DNA of 64,000 bases from contig NZ_JAATJK010000001.1 in assembly GCF_011927785.1 (NCBI RefSeq), positions 124,001 to 188,000 on the forward strand. Reading direction: 5' to 3'. Both the position numbers and the translations under genes were made by a program. Source of the DNA: Micromonospora profundi (GTDB lineage: Bacteria > Actinomycetota > Actinomycetes > Mycobacteriales > Micromonosporaceae). This document shows positions 44,840 through 53,645 of the stretch, in pieces; position 1 is the stretch's first letter; each line of letters begins with the position of its first letter. Under the pieces are notes generated by a model. The model was given only the letters and a program-made list of their open reading frames with translations, was not told where the DNA came from and searched no databases.

Positions 44840-45736
44840 TCAGAAGTCGCCCTCGGCCACCTGGAACACGGTGAGGCCGAGGTCGCGCCACATCCGCACC
44901 ACCTGGACGCGGTCGTCGAACACGCCCACCACCCGGTAGCGGTCCCGGATCTCCCGGTCGTAGATCTCCCGTTTGACGATCGAGTCCTTGCGGGAGTCGC
45001 CGACGGCACGCAGGTGCAGCCCGAGGTAGGGGACCCGGACGTGCCGGGCCAGCCACGCCTCGGTTGCGGCCCGGGCGGAGGCGTCCCGCCCGGAGCAGAA
45101 GACCACCCCGTACCCGGCGGCGTGCATGGCCCGGACCGCCGCGATCACCGCGGGGTTCGGCTGGTCCCGACCCACCCGGGTCATGTCGTACGGGCTGCGC
45201 GACACGGCCAGCGCGACGGTGCCGTCGATGTCCACCAGGACGATCTCCGGCGGTTCTGCCGACGGCGGGTGCACGGCGGCGGGCCGGCCGGTGCGCGCCT
45301 GCGGGACGGGCAGCGGCAGGGTGCGCCCCTCGAGGTACCGCTCGTGCAGCCGGCGGATCGCGTCCGCGCCGACCTGGTCGGGCTCCGGGCGGGCGGCGTC
45401 ACGGCGCAGGCACTCGTCCAGCGGTACGTCGGTGAAGTCGTGCACCTCGAAATCCGCGCCGTGCCGGGCGGCCAGATCGGCCCAGCCCCGCAACGTGCGG
45501 GCGCGCAGGTTGGTGTCGTCCACGCACACGTCCGCGCGGGCCTGCAACAGCGCCTCGACCTGGGCGCGCTGCACGACTGTCACCTGCGCCTCGGCCCACT
45601 GCGTGAAGAGCCGCTCGCCGTGCAGCATCCGGCGCAGGTCGTCCCGGTTGACCCGGAGCACGGACGGCTGGAGCGTACGGGCGAAGGTGGTCTTGCCCGA
45701 GGCGGGCAGCCCTCGGGTGGCGATCAGGCGGGCCAT
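44840..45736 (-). CDS. T4-Pnkp-like polynucleotide kinase-phosphatase
   Basis: 298-aa two-domain protein. N-terminal P-loop kinase: GLPASGKTTFARTL (Walker A, about 9-17), RVNRDDLRRMLHG (Asp/Arg as in T4 Pnkp phosphoacceptor site), VCVDDTNLRARTL. C-terminal HAD phosphatase: EIVLVDIDGTVA (nucleophile and acid Asp pair, about 166-173), VVFCSGRDASAR, RKDSIVKREIYD and VVGVFDDRVQVVRMWRDLGL. The order kinase-HAD matches T4 polynucleotide 5'-kinase/3'-phosphatase, which heals broken RNA or DNA ends before ligation. No ligase or methyltransferase of an RNA-repair cassette lies next to it. ATG at 45734-45736. Divergent from rpmE by 275 nt in which no gene is seen. Confidence 0.85.
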   Translation of the reverse strand: MARLIATRGLPASGKTTFARTLQPSVLRVNRDDLRRMLHGERLFTQWAEAQVTVVQRAQVEALLQARADVCVDDTNLRARTLRGWADLAARHGADFEVHDFTDVPLDECLRRDAARPEPDQVGADAIRRLHERYLEGRTLPLPVPQARTGRPAAVHPPSAEPPEIVLVDIDGTVALAVSRSPYDMTRVGRDQPNPAVIAAVRAMHAAGYGVVFCSGRDASARAATEAWLARHVRVPYLGLHLRAVGDSRKDSIVKREIYDREIRDRYRVVGVFDDRVQVVRMWRDLGLTVFQVAEGDF

Positions 45737-46011
45737 CGACGCACCTCCGACTCGACCCGCGCACCCCGCGTGGGGTACGCCGTGACGGTTTCCTGGCTGG
45801 GCGAATGCCCCGGCGGGCGGCGGGAATGCGGACGAGGAGGCACGTGTTGACGATGCCGGACGAGGTGTGTGGCCCGATTATCGGGTCGGCTCAGGCCCAT
45901 GGCACACTGGTCAATCGGCCACCGGTTCCGGTTCACGCCCGAGCCCGTCGCGTACGGCGCGACGAGCGATGACGGCGACCCGGCGACCACCAACGAGAGG
46001 ACCGAGGCGAG

Positions 46012-46236
46012 ATGAAGGCAAACATCCACCCGGAGTACGTGACCACCGAGGTCAGCTGCTCCTGTGGCAACACGTTCACGACCCGCAGCACCGCCAAGGG
46101 CGGGGCGATCCACGCCGAGACCTGCAGCGCCTGCCACCCGTTCTACACCGGTAAGCAGCGCGTTCTCGACACCGCCGGCCGGGTCGCGAAGTTCCAGCAG
46201 AAGTACGCCAAGGTTCAGGCCAAGAAGGCCAAGTAG
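46012..46236 (+). CDS. rpmE: 50S ribosomal protein L31
   Basis: 74-aa L31 of the zinc-binding type: C16, C18, C38 and C41 form the Zn site (VSCSCGN and [14 protein letters not shown]). Begins [10 protein letters not shown], a full-length match to the family, so ATG at 46012 is secure. Sits between the divergent kinase-phosphatase and prfA, the conserved rho-rpmE-prfA order. A paired hairpin follows, so it may be monocistronic. Confidence 0.97.
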   Translation: MKANIHPEYVTTEVSCSCGNTFTTRSTAKGGAIHAETCSACHPFYTGKQRVLDTAGRVAKFQQKYAKVQAKKAK

Positions 46237-46245
46237 CTCCACGTT

Positions 46246-46284
46246 CGGCGCCCGCGTCCGGTTTCGCACCGGAGGCGGGCGCCG
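46246..46284 (+). terminator. Terminator after rpmE
   Basis: Two stacked stems: CGGCGCCCGC (46246-46255)/46275-46284 and TCCGGT (46257-46262)/ACCGGA (46268-46273) with loop TTCGC, 9 nt after the stop. Confidence 0.8.
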
Positions 46285-46367
46285 TCCGCGTTCCACACCT
46301 GTTTTCGCCCGGCTGCCGGTAGGTCCCCGGCCGGGCGTCGCCGTACCGTCGAAGGAGCATCCGCAGC

Positions 46368-47456
46368 ATGAGCAGCGAGCGTCTGGCCGGCCTCCTCGAC
46401 GAGTACGCGGAGTTGGAGAAGCGGTTGGCCGATCCGGCCATCCACGCCGACCAGGCCACCGCGCGTCGGGTCGGCCGTCGGTATGCCGAGCTGGTGCCGT
46501 TGCGAAAGGCCGCCGGCGAGCTGGAGCAGGCGCGCGCCGACCTGACCGCGGCCCGCGAGTTGGCAGCCGAGGACCCGTCCTTCGCCGGTGAGGTGGAGTC
46601 GATCGTGGCGTCCCTGCCGGTGCTTGAGGAGCGCCTCGCGGAGCTGCTCATTCCCCGTGACCCGCACGACGCCAAGGACGTGATCGTCGAGATCAAGGCC
46701 GGCGAGGGCGGCGAGGAGTCGGCCCTGTTCGCCGGTGACCTGCTGCGGATGTACACCAGGTACGCCGAGCGGCACGGGTGGATCACCGAGGTGATCGACG
46801 CGCAGGATTCCGACCTCGGCGGCGTCAAGGACGTCTCACTGTCGATCAAGACCAAGGGTGTGCCCGACGGCGGCAACGGCGTCTGGTCGCGGCTCAAGTG
46901 GGAGGGCGGCGTGCACCGGGTGCAGCGTGTCCCGGTCACCGAGTCGCAGGGCCGGATCCACACGAGCGCGGCCGGGGTGCTGGTGCTGCCCGAGGCCGAG
47001 GACGTCGACGTCACAATCGACCAGAACGACCTGCGCATCGACGTGTTCCGGTCGTCAGGGCCGGGCGGACAGTCGGTGAACACCACCGACTCCGCAGTGC
47101 GGATCACCCACCTGCCGACCGGCATCGTCGTCTCCTGCCAGAACGAGAAGTCCCAGTTGCAGAACCGGGAGCAGGCGATGCGGATCCTGCGTGCCCGGCT
47201 GCTCGCCGCCGCCCAGGAGCAGGCCGACGCCGCCGCCTCGGACGCCCGCAAGGCGCAGGTCCGCACGGTGGACCGCTCGGAGCGGATCCGCACCTACAAC
47301 TACCCGCAGAACCGGATCACCGATCACCGGATCGGCTACACGGCGTACAACCTTGACCTGGCGCTCGCCGGTGACCTGGACGGGGTGCTGGACGCGCTGG
47401 CCGAGGCCGACCGCGCGGCCCGCCTGGCCGGCGACACCGAACTGACCCGCCGCTGA
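46368..47456 (+). CDS. prfA: Peptide chain release factor 1
   Basis: 362-aa RF1, which reads UAA/UAG and triggers peptide release. GGQ loop in [17 protein letters not shown]; the codon-recognition tripeptide is PVT ([14 protein letters not shown]), the RF1 type, not SPF of RF2. ATG at 46368. The GGQ Gln is the substrate of PrmC, encoded 1.75 kb downstream; the two are split here by a GGDEF gene on the other strand. Confidence 0.96.
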   Translation: MSSERLAGLLDEYAELEKRLADPAIHADQATARRVGRRYAELVPLRKAAGELEQARADLTAARELAAEDPSFAGEVESIVASLPVLEERLAELLIPRDPHDAKDVIVEIKAGEGGEESALFAGDLLRMYTRYAERHGWITEVIDAQDSDLGGVKDVSLSIKTKGVPDGGNGVWSRLKWEGGVHRVQRVPVTESQGRIHTSAAGVLVLPEAEDVDVTIDQNDLRIDVFRSSGPGGQSVNTTDSAVRITHLPTGIVVSCQNEKSQLQNREQAMRILRARLLAAAQEQADAAASDARKAQVRTVDRSERIRTYNYPQNRITDHRIGYTAYNLDLALAGDLDGVLDALAEADRAARLAGDTELTRR

Positions 47457-47493
47457 CCAGCCCTGCCCGGGCCCCGTCCCCGTCCCCGTCCCC

Positions 47494-47568
47494 GTCGATC
47501 ATGGGGTTGTGGTGGGCGGTTTGTCGCGTCGTGGGCCTTTGATGAGGCACCACAACTCCTTGATCGAC
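47494..47568. repeat. Dispersed palindromic repeat, copy 3
   Basis: Inverted repeat with 21-bp arms and two mismatches: 47494-47514 begins GTCGATCATGGGGTTGTGG, right arm 47548-47568. Lies between convergent prfA and GGDEF genes, 37 nt after the prfA stop; preceded by a short GTCCCC tandem tract (47475-47493). Confidence 0.8.
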
Positions 47569-47582
47569 GCCAGCTCTCGCGG

Positions 47583-49133
47583 TCAGCTCGCGCGGGGACG
47601 GGACTTGGCGCGCAGCATCTCCCGGTCGGCCTGCTCGAAGGCGACGCTGAGCGCGTCCCGCGGCCCGCTGCCGCCGCCGGAGACCTCGGCGAAACCGATG
47701 CTCACCCCGACCGGTGTGCCCGGCACCAGCGACTCCCAGTCCTCGGCGTGCACGGCCACCTCGATCCGGCGGGCCACCTCGGCGGCCTCGGCCATTCCGG
47801 TGTCCGGCAGCACCACGACGAACTCGTCGCCGCCGTAGCGGGCCACGAAGTCGCCCCGGCGCATCACCCGGTTGATCACCCCGGCGATGCGTTGCAGGAC
47901 CAGGTCGCCGGAGTGGTGCCCGTGCCTGGTATTCACCGCCTTGAAGCCGTCCAGGTCGCAGACACCGATCACCACCCGGTCGCCCCGGGTGACGACGGCG
48001 GCGATGTACCGCTCCAGCCGGCGCCGGTTGGGCAGCCCGGTGAGCGGGTCGGTGAGCGCCTCACCCTCGTACCGTGCGGCCTCCCGGCGCATCTCCTCGT
48101 GGTCGATCCGGGCGGCGATGCCGTCGATGTAGACGTCGCGGAGCCGGTCGTTGCGCTGGGCGGCGAGCCGGAACGCCAGCCGGTCGGCCCGGTGCGCCGC
48201 CGAGTGGTCGCCGGCCCGGGACAGGGCGATGCTGCGCAGCCGTGCGGGTTCGGCAGCGCCGAGCGTCTCGGTGGCGACCTGGATGGTGTCCAGGCGGGCG
48301 ACCGCCTCGATAGGCCGCCCGTCGGCCACGGCCAGGCAGATCATCCCGAGTTGCCGCAGGTCACGGGCGCGCGCGCTGTCGCCGCCGTGGCTGATCAGGC
48401 GGGCCGGCGCGGTGTCGCCGGACGATCCCAGCGGGTCGCCGAGCGCCGCCTGCCGTGCCGCCGAGTAGCCGTACGCGGCGAGGCTGCTGGGGCGCAGCTT
48501 GCCGGCCCGCCCGGTGCGGACGAAGCGGGCCAGGTCGGCGGCGACGTCCCGGAGGACACGCAGACACCCGTCGCTGTCCCCGTTGTGGTCCAGCGCCACC
48601 GCGTTGCGCAGCCGGATGCCCGGCGCGGCGAACGTCTCCTCGGGGATGCCGGCCGTCAACCCGAGCTGCCGGGCCCGTTCGATAGCGCCGAGGGCGTACC
48701 CGTGGAAGCTGAGGTAGCTGTAGGCCATCGCCAGGTCGTGCCAGCCCCAGGCGGTGTCCCGGTCCGGATCTTCGACCGCGGTCAGCGCCCGGGCGGCCTT
48801 GACCAGGTGGGTCACACAGCGGTCCAGAGCGCCCTGGTGGTGCGCGGCGAGGGCGGCCAGGGCGTTGAGGTGCCCGTACAGGTAGGGCTCGGCGAGGTCG
48901 CGGACCGCCGCCGACGCCTCCTCGATGGCCCTGGTGAACTCTGCGGTGCGGCCGAGATTGATCAGCGCGGAGAGGCGCTGCACCATGGCGTCCGCGCGCG
49001 CCGCCGGGTCGTTGGTGGTGCGGATCACCCGATCCAACAGGGTGTACGCCTCAGCGGAGCGGCTGGCCTCCTGCAACGCCCGGGCATGCGTGAGGGCGTC
49101 AACCTGGTCATCGACCCGGTCGAGCCAGCCCAC
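47583..49133 (-). CDS. TPR-GGDEF diguanylate cyclase
   Basis: 516-aa protein: N-terminal helical, TPR-like sensory region (1-350; repeats such as AEPYLYGHLNALAALAAHHQ and AWGWHDLAMAYSYLSFHGYA) and C-terminal GGDEF domain (about 355-512) starting DPLTGLPNRRRL. Active site RYGGDEF is intact and the inhibitory I-site RRGD lies five residues before it, so an active, product-controlled cyclase making c-di-GMP from GTP is expected. No EAL domain or membrane helix. GTG at 49131-49133. In actinomycetes c-di-GMP controls development; the signal here is unknown. Confidence 0.9.
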   Translation of the reverse strand: MGWLDRVDDQVDALTHARALQEASRSAEAYTLLDRVIRTTNDPAARADAMVQRLSALINLGRTAEFTRAIEEASAAVRDLAEPYLYGHLNALAALAAHHQGALDRCVTHLVKAARALTAVEDPDRDTAWGWHDLAMAYSYLSFHGYALGAIERARQLGLTAGIPEETFAAPGIRLRNAVALDHNGDSDGCLRVLRDVAADLARFVRTGRAGKLRPSSLAAYGYSAARQAALGDPLGSSGDTAPARLISHGGDSARARDLRQLGMICLAVADGRPIEAVARLDTIQVATETLGAAEPARLRSIALSRAGDHSAAHRADRLAFRLAAQRNDRLRDVYIDGIAARIDHEEMRREAARYEGEALTDPLTGLPNRRRLERYIAAVVTRGDRVVIGVCDLDGFKAVNTRHGHHSGDLVLQRIAGVINRVMRRGDFVARYGGDEFVVVLPDTGMAEAAEVARRIEVAVHAEDWESLVPGTPVGVSIGFAEVSGGGSGPRDALSVAFEQADREMLRAKSRPRAS

Positions 49134-49205
49134 TCACGGCCTCCTGTCGTGTGCGCCCGACGACGTCCGTTCGTGGCGTCGCCGGTGACGCTTCATGATT
49201 ATGTC

Positions 49206-50153
49206 GTGAGCACTTTGCCGCAACACCCCTCCGAAGGGACAGGACGGGTCCGCCCGTCCGCCGCCGTGGGTCGGGCCGCTCGGGCGCTCGCCGCCGCGGG
49301 GGTGGGTCCGGCGCGGGTGGAGGCCGAGCTGTTGACCGCGTACGTGCTGGGGGTGCCCCGGGGTCGGCTGGCGCTCGCCGACGATCTCAGCGATGACCAG
49401 CTGGCCCGGCTCGACGGGCTGGTCGAGCGCCGCGTCGGCCGGGAGCCGTTGCAGCACCTGACCGGTCGGGCCGGTTTCCGGCACCTGGAGCTGGCGGTCG
49501 GCCCGGGTGTCTTCGTGCCGCGCCCGGAGACGGAGCTGCTGGCCGGCTGGGGCATCGAGCAGAGCCGGGGGCTGCCCGAGCCGCTGGTGGTGGACCTGTG
49601 CAGCGGTTCCGGCGCTATCGCGTTGGCGGTGGCCCAGGAGGTGCCCGCCGCGCGGGTGGTCGCCGTGGAGCGGTCCCCGGCGGCCCTGGAATGGCTGCGG
49701 CGCAACGCCGCCGAGCGGGCCACGGCGGGGGACCGCCCCATCGAGGTGGTCGAGGCCGACGTGATGGCACCGGACCTGCTGGCCGATCTGGTCGGCCGGG
49801 TGGACGTCCTGCTCTGCAACCCGCCGTACGTACCTGTGGAGGTGGTGGTGCCGCCGGAGGTGGCCGGGCACGATCCGGCGGAGGCGGTGTTCGGCGGCGC
49901 GGACGGCCTCGACGTGATCCGTCCGATGCTCGCCCGGGCTGCGGCGCTGCTGCGGCCGGGCGGCGTTCTCGGTGTCGAGCACGACGACACGCACGACGTG
50001 GCGGTGCCCGCGCTGCTCGCCGGGAGCGGCTGGTTCACCGCCGTCGACGAGCATCGGGACCTCACGGGCCGCCCCCGGTACGCCACCGCGTCCCGACGGG
50101 CGGACGGCCAGCACGCCGGGTCCGGCCGGGCGTGGCAGACTGACTCCTCGTGA
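49206..50153 (+). CDS. prmC: Release factor glutamine methyltransferase PrmC
   Basis: 315-aa SAM-dependent methyltransferase for the GGQ Gln of RF1/RF2. Seen: N-terminal helical domain, FVPRPETELLAGW, VVDLCSGSGAIALAVA (motif I) and LLCNPPYVP (NPPY motif). GTG at 49206; divergent from the GGDEF gene by 72 nt. Stop overlaps tsaC by 4 nt. Confidence 0.95.
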   Translation: MSTLPQHPSEGTGRVRPSAAVGRAARALAAAGVGPARVEAELLTAYVLGVPRGRLALADDLSDDQLARLDGLVERRVGREPLQHLTGRAGFRHLELAVGPGVFVPRPETELLAGWGIEQSRGLPEPLVVDLCSGSGAIALAVAQEVPAARVVAVERSPAALEWLRRNAAERATAGDRPIEVVEADVMAPDLLADLVGRVDVLLCNPPYVPVEVVVPPEVAGHDPAEAVFGGADGLDVIRPMLARAAALLRPGGVLGVEHDDTHDVAVPALLAGSGWFTAVDEHRDLTGRPRYATASRRADGQHAGSGRAWQTDSS

Positions 50154-50800
50154 TGCTCTACGACTGCCGGTCGCCCGCCGATCGTGACCGCGGCATCGCT
50201 GCGGCCATCGAGGCGGTCAAGAACGGCGAGCTTGTCGTCCTCCCGACGGACACCGTCTACGGAATCGGCGCTGACGCGTTCACTCCGTACGCGGTGAAGG
50301 CGCTGTTGGACGCGAAGGGCCGGGGCCGGCAGATGCCGCCGCCGGTGCTCATCGGTTCCCGCCACACCCTCGACGGCCTGGTGTTCTCGCTGCCCACTGC
50401 CGCTCGGGACCTGGTGGAGGCGTTCTGGCCGGGTGCGCTGACGATCGTCGTCGAGCACTCGCCGAGCCTTCAGTGGGACCTGGGCGACAAGTCGGGGACG
50501 GTGGCGGTGCGGATGCCGCTGCACCCGGTGGCGCTTGAGGTGCTGCGGGAGACCGGCCCGATGGCGGTCTCGTCGGCGAACAAGACGGGCCAGCCTGCGG
50601 CGGTGACTGCCGAGGAGGCCCGCGACCAGCTCAGCTACTCGGTGCGGGCGTACCTGGAGGCCGGGCCCTGTCCGGACCCGGTGCCGAGCACGATCGTGGA
50701 CCTCACCGGCGACGTGCCGCAGTTGCTGCGGGCCGGCGCGATCCCGTTGGAGAAGCTGCGCGAGGTGGTTCCGGATCTCGTCGACACCCAGGGGGTCTGA
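50150..50800 (+). CDS. L-threonylcarbamoyladenylate synthase (Sua5/YrdC)
   Basis: 216-aa TsaC/Sua5-type enzyme making threonylcarbamoyl-AMP for t6A37 in tRNA. Seen: LPTDTVYGIGADAF, KGRGRQMPPPVLIGS and FWPGALTIVVEHS, then VAVRMPLHPVALEVL and AVSSANKTGQPA. GTG at 50150 overlaps the prmC stop (ATG at 50153 also possible). Part of the prmC-tsaC-phosphatase operon. Confidence 0.94.
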   Translation: MMLYDCRSPADRDRGIAAAIEAVKNGELVVLPTDTVYGIGADAFTPYAVKALLDAKGRGRQMPPPVLIGSRHTLDGLVFSLPTAARDLVEAFWPGALTIVVEHSPSLQWDLGDKSGTVAVRMPLHPVALEVLRETGPMAVSSANKTGQPAAVTAEEARDQLSYSVRAYLEAGPCPDPVPSTIVDLTGDVPQLLRAGAIPLEKLREVVPDLVDTQGV

Positions 50801-51412
50801 GTGCCCCCGTTCACCGTCCTGCACGTCTGCATGGGCAACATCTGCCGCTCGCCGATGGCCGAGCGGCTGCTCGCCCTCGCGGTGCGGGAACGGTTGGCGC
50901 GGCGTGGGGAGGACCCGGCGCTGGCTGAGGAGTTGCTGCACAGCCACAGCGCGGGGACGGGCGGCTGGCACGCGGGCGAGGAGATGAACCCGCCGGCGGC
51001 CCGGCAGGTCATCGGCCGTGGCGGTGCCGTCGAGGGGTTCGCGGCGCGCAAGCTGCGCTCGGACCACATCGACGCCGCCGACCTGGTCCTGACGGCCACT
51101 GCCGACCAGCAGGAGTACGTGGTGGCGCTGCGCCCGGACGCGGCGGCCCGCACGTTCGTGCTCGGTGAGTTCGGCCGGCTGCTGGCCGCTGTGGACGTCG
51201 CCGCGCTGCCGGCGGCGGAGGCCACCCCGCAGGGGGTGTACGCCCGGGGCGTGGCTCTGGCGGCGGCGGCACACGACAACCGGTTGGGTGCCTCGGTGCT
51301 GCCCACCGACGATCTGGACGATCCGTGGGGCCGTGGTGACCAGTGCTTCAGCCGGGTCGCCGACGAGATCGAGGAGACGGTCCACCCGCTGGCCGCCGCG
51401 CTGCTGCCCTGA
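50801..51412 (+). CDS. Low-molecular-weight protein-tyrosine phosphatase
   Basis: 203-aa LMW-PTP. P-loop CMGNICRS with nucleophile C10 and R16, general acid region as TDDLDDPWGRGD. In Gram-positives it removes phosphate from tyrosine kinases or secreted targets. GTG at 50801 follows directly after the tsaC stop, so it is co-translated. Slightly longer than the usual 150-170 aa because of an insertion around ALPAAEATPQG. Confidence 0.9.
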   Translation: MPPFTVLHVCMGNICRSPMAERLLALAVRERLARRGEDPALAEELLHSHSAGTGGWHAGEEMNPPAARQVIGRGGAVEGFAARKLRSDHIDAADLVLTATADQQEYVVALRPDAAARTFVLGEFGRLLAAVDVAALPAAEATPQGVYARGVALAAAAHDNRLGASVLPTDDLDDPWGRGDQCFSRVADEIEETVHPLAAALLP

Positions 51413-51518
51413 GCGCCGTGCGAGTTTTCTGCGGGTTTGGGGAAAACCAGGGGCGAAAGGGGCGTTCCGGGTCATTCTGAACGGGTCCTAGTGTGACCGG
51501 CTCCTGCGGGGAGAGCTG

Positions 51519-53633
51519 ATGATCCGGGCCCGACTCGACAAACTACTGACCGTGGTGATCGCCGGCGTGCTTGCCGGACTGGTGCTGGCCGGAGCCGCCC
51601 TACCCGCGGCCCTGGTCTTCGGGATCGGCTTCAGCGCCCTGTCCACGCCGTACTCGGAGCTGCCGAACACGCTCCGCACGCCGCCCACCGCCCAGCGGTC
51701 CAACCTCTACGCCAGCGACGGCACCACGCTGATCACGTCCTTCTACCAGGAGGACCGGGTGGACGTACCGCTGGACGAGGTCGCCCCGGTGATGCGCCAG
51801 GCCATCGTCGCCGCCGAGGACGCCCGGTTCTACAAGCACAGCGGGGTCGACCTGCGCGGCGTCGTACGCGCGTTCACGGTCAACAAGCGCGACGGCCGTA
51901 CCCGGCAGGGTGCTTCCACGCTGACCATGCAGTACGTCCGCAACGTGCTCGCCAGCGACCCCCGGCTGACCGAGGGGCAACGCCGGGCCGCCACCGAGGT
52001 CACCACGGCCCGCAAGCTCCAGGAGATGCGGTACGCGCTCGCGTTGGAACGGGAGCTGAGCAAGGAGGACATCCTCACCCGCTACCTCAACATCGCCTAC
52101 TTCGGCGCCGGGGCGTACGGGATCGCCGCCGCCAGCAAGCGGTACTTCTCCCGGTCGCCGGCCGAGCTGACCCTCGCCCAGGCGGCGCTACTGGCCGGTC
52201 TGGTGCAGTCGCCGGACAGCGACGACCCGATCAACGGCGACGCCGACAGCGCGCTGGAGCGCCGGTCGTACGTGCTGGAGCGGCTTGTGGAGTCCGGCCA
52301 GGTGGCTGCCGACGCGGCCGACGCGGCGCGGACCGAGCCCATGCAACTGCGGCCCAGCGAGACGCCGAACGACTGCACGGGGGTGCCCGACGGGCACAAC
52401 GACTGGGGCTTCTTCTGCGACTGGTTCACCCGCTGGTGGAGCAGCCAGCCGGCGTTCGGGTCGACGGCCGACGAGCGGCAGCGCACCCTGCGCCGAGGTG
52501 GCTTCTCCATCGTCTCCTCGCTGGACCCGGCGGTGCAGCGGGCCACCACCGAGCAGGTGCTGAAGATCTACAAGCCGACCGACCCGCGGGCGGTGCCGAC
52601 AGCTGTGGTGCAGCCCGGCACCGGGCGGGTGCTGGCGATGTCGGTGAACCGTGCCTACAGCGTCGAGGACAACCCGATCGGGCAGAAGAACCACCCGAAC
52701 ACCGTCAACCAGCTCGTCGCCGGCGGCGGGGCGATCGACGGCTACCAGGGCGGCTCGACGTTCAAGCTCTTCGCCCTGCTGGCCGCGCTGGAGTCCGGCC
52801 TGCCGCTGTCGACCGAGTTCACCGCACCGAGCCAGATCCTCACCCGGTTCCCGGTGACCGGAGGGGCAAGCTGCGACGGCCGCTGGTGCCCGTCGAACGC
52901 CAACCCGTCGTCGATGGACGGCCCCCGCACCATGTGGAGCGCCTTCGGCCGCTCGGTGAACACCTACTTCGCGTGGCTCACCGAGAAGGTCGGCGCCGAC
53001 CGGGTGGTGGAGATGGCCGAGCGGCTCGGCATCGTGCTGCGCGCCGACCCCGACGAGCAGCTCGCCCGGTACGGCGCGAAGAACTGGGGCCCGTTCACCC
53101 TGGGCGTGGCCGCCACGACCCCGCTCGACCTGGCCAACGCGTACGCCACGGTTGCGGCCGAGGGAACCTGGTGCGCGCCGCTGCCGGTGGTCTCGATAAG
53201 CGACTCGACCGGTCGGCCTGTGGATGCCGCCAAGCCGGACTGCCGGCAGGTCCTGGACACCGACGTGGCCCGTGCGGCCATCGACGCATCCCGCTGCCCG
53301 GTGGGTGACCAGTCGATGTACGGGCGATGCGACGGCGCCACCGCGCCCGACCTGCGCGCCCGGCTCGGCCGCCCGGTGGCCGGCAAGACCGGCAGCTCCG
53401 AGCGGTACGAGACGGAGACGGTGGTGGCCTTCACGCCGCAGTTGGCGGTCGCCTCGATGGCGGCCAACCCGGACGACCCCCGCGACGCTGTCGGTCAGGC
53501 GGTGCAGGCCCGGATGGTGACCGCGGTGGGCGAGGTGCTCACCGCCGGCCTACGAGGCGAGCCGGTACGCGATTTCGTCCCGCCGAGCGAAAGAGCCGCC
53601 TTCCAGCTAACAGGCCCCCGCAACGGCAACTGA
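51519..53633 (+). CDS. Class A penicillin-binding protein
   Basis: 704-aa bifunctional peptidoglycan synthase. N-terminal helix (about 10-38), GT51 transglycosylase (about 75-240: catalytic E100 in EDARFYKHSGVD, QGASTLTMQYVRN), transpeptidase (about 330-680): S413-TFK (SxxK), S479-VN, K623-TG. Cys-containing loops around residue 290 may be disulfide-bonded. ATG at 51519 after GGGGAGA; TAGTGT at 51489-51494 may be its -10. No C-terminal PASTA domain. Convergent with the SDR-DUF2867 gene 12 nt away. Confidence 0.94.
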   Translation: MIRARLDKLLTVVIAGVLAGLVLAGAALPAALVFGIGFSALSTPYSELPNTLRTPPTAQRSNLYASDGTTLITSFYQEDRVDVPLDEVAPVMRQAIVAAEDARFYKHSGVDLRGVVRAFTVNKRDGRTRQGASTLTMQYVRNVLASDPRLTEGQRRAATEVTTARKLQEMRYALALERELSKEDILTRYLNIAYFGAGAYGIAAASKRYFSRSPAELTLAQAALLAGLVQSPDSDDPINGDADSALERRSYVLERLVESGQVAADAADAARTEPMQLRPSETPNDCTGVPDGHNDWGFFCDWFTRWWSSQPAFGSTADERQRTLRRGGFSIVSSLDPAVQRATTEQVLKIYKPTDPRAVPTAVVQPGTGRVLAMSVNRAYSVEDNPIGQKNHPNTVNQLVAGGGAIDGYQGGSTFKLFALLAALESGLPLSTEFTAPSQILTRFPVTGGASCDGRWCPSNANPSSMDGPRTMWSAFGRSVNTYFAWLTEKVGADRVVEMAERLGIVLRADPDEQLARYGAKNWGPFTLGVAATTPLDLANAYATVAAEGTWCAPLPVVSISDSTGRPVDAAKPDCRQVLDTDVARAAIDASRCPVGDQSMYGRCDGATAPDLRARLGRPVAGKTGSSERYETETVVAFTPQLAVASMAANPDDPRDAVGQAVQARMVTAVGEVLTAGLRGEPVRDFVPPSERAAFQLTGPRNGN

Positions 53634-53645
53634 GCAGGGTTGGGG

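Noticed and set aside
46368..47456. RF2 (prfB)
   Set aside because: PVT tripeptide and no programmed frameshift site; this is RF1.
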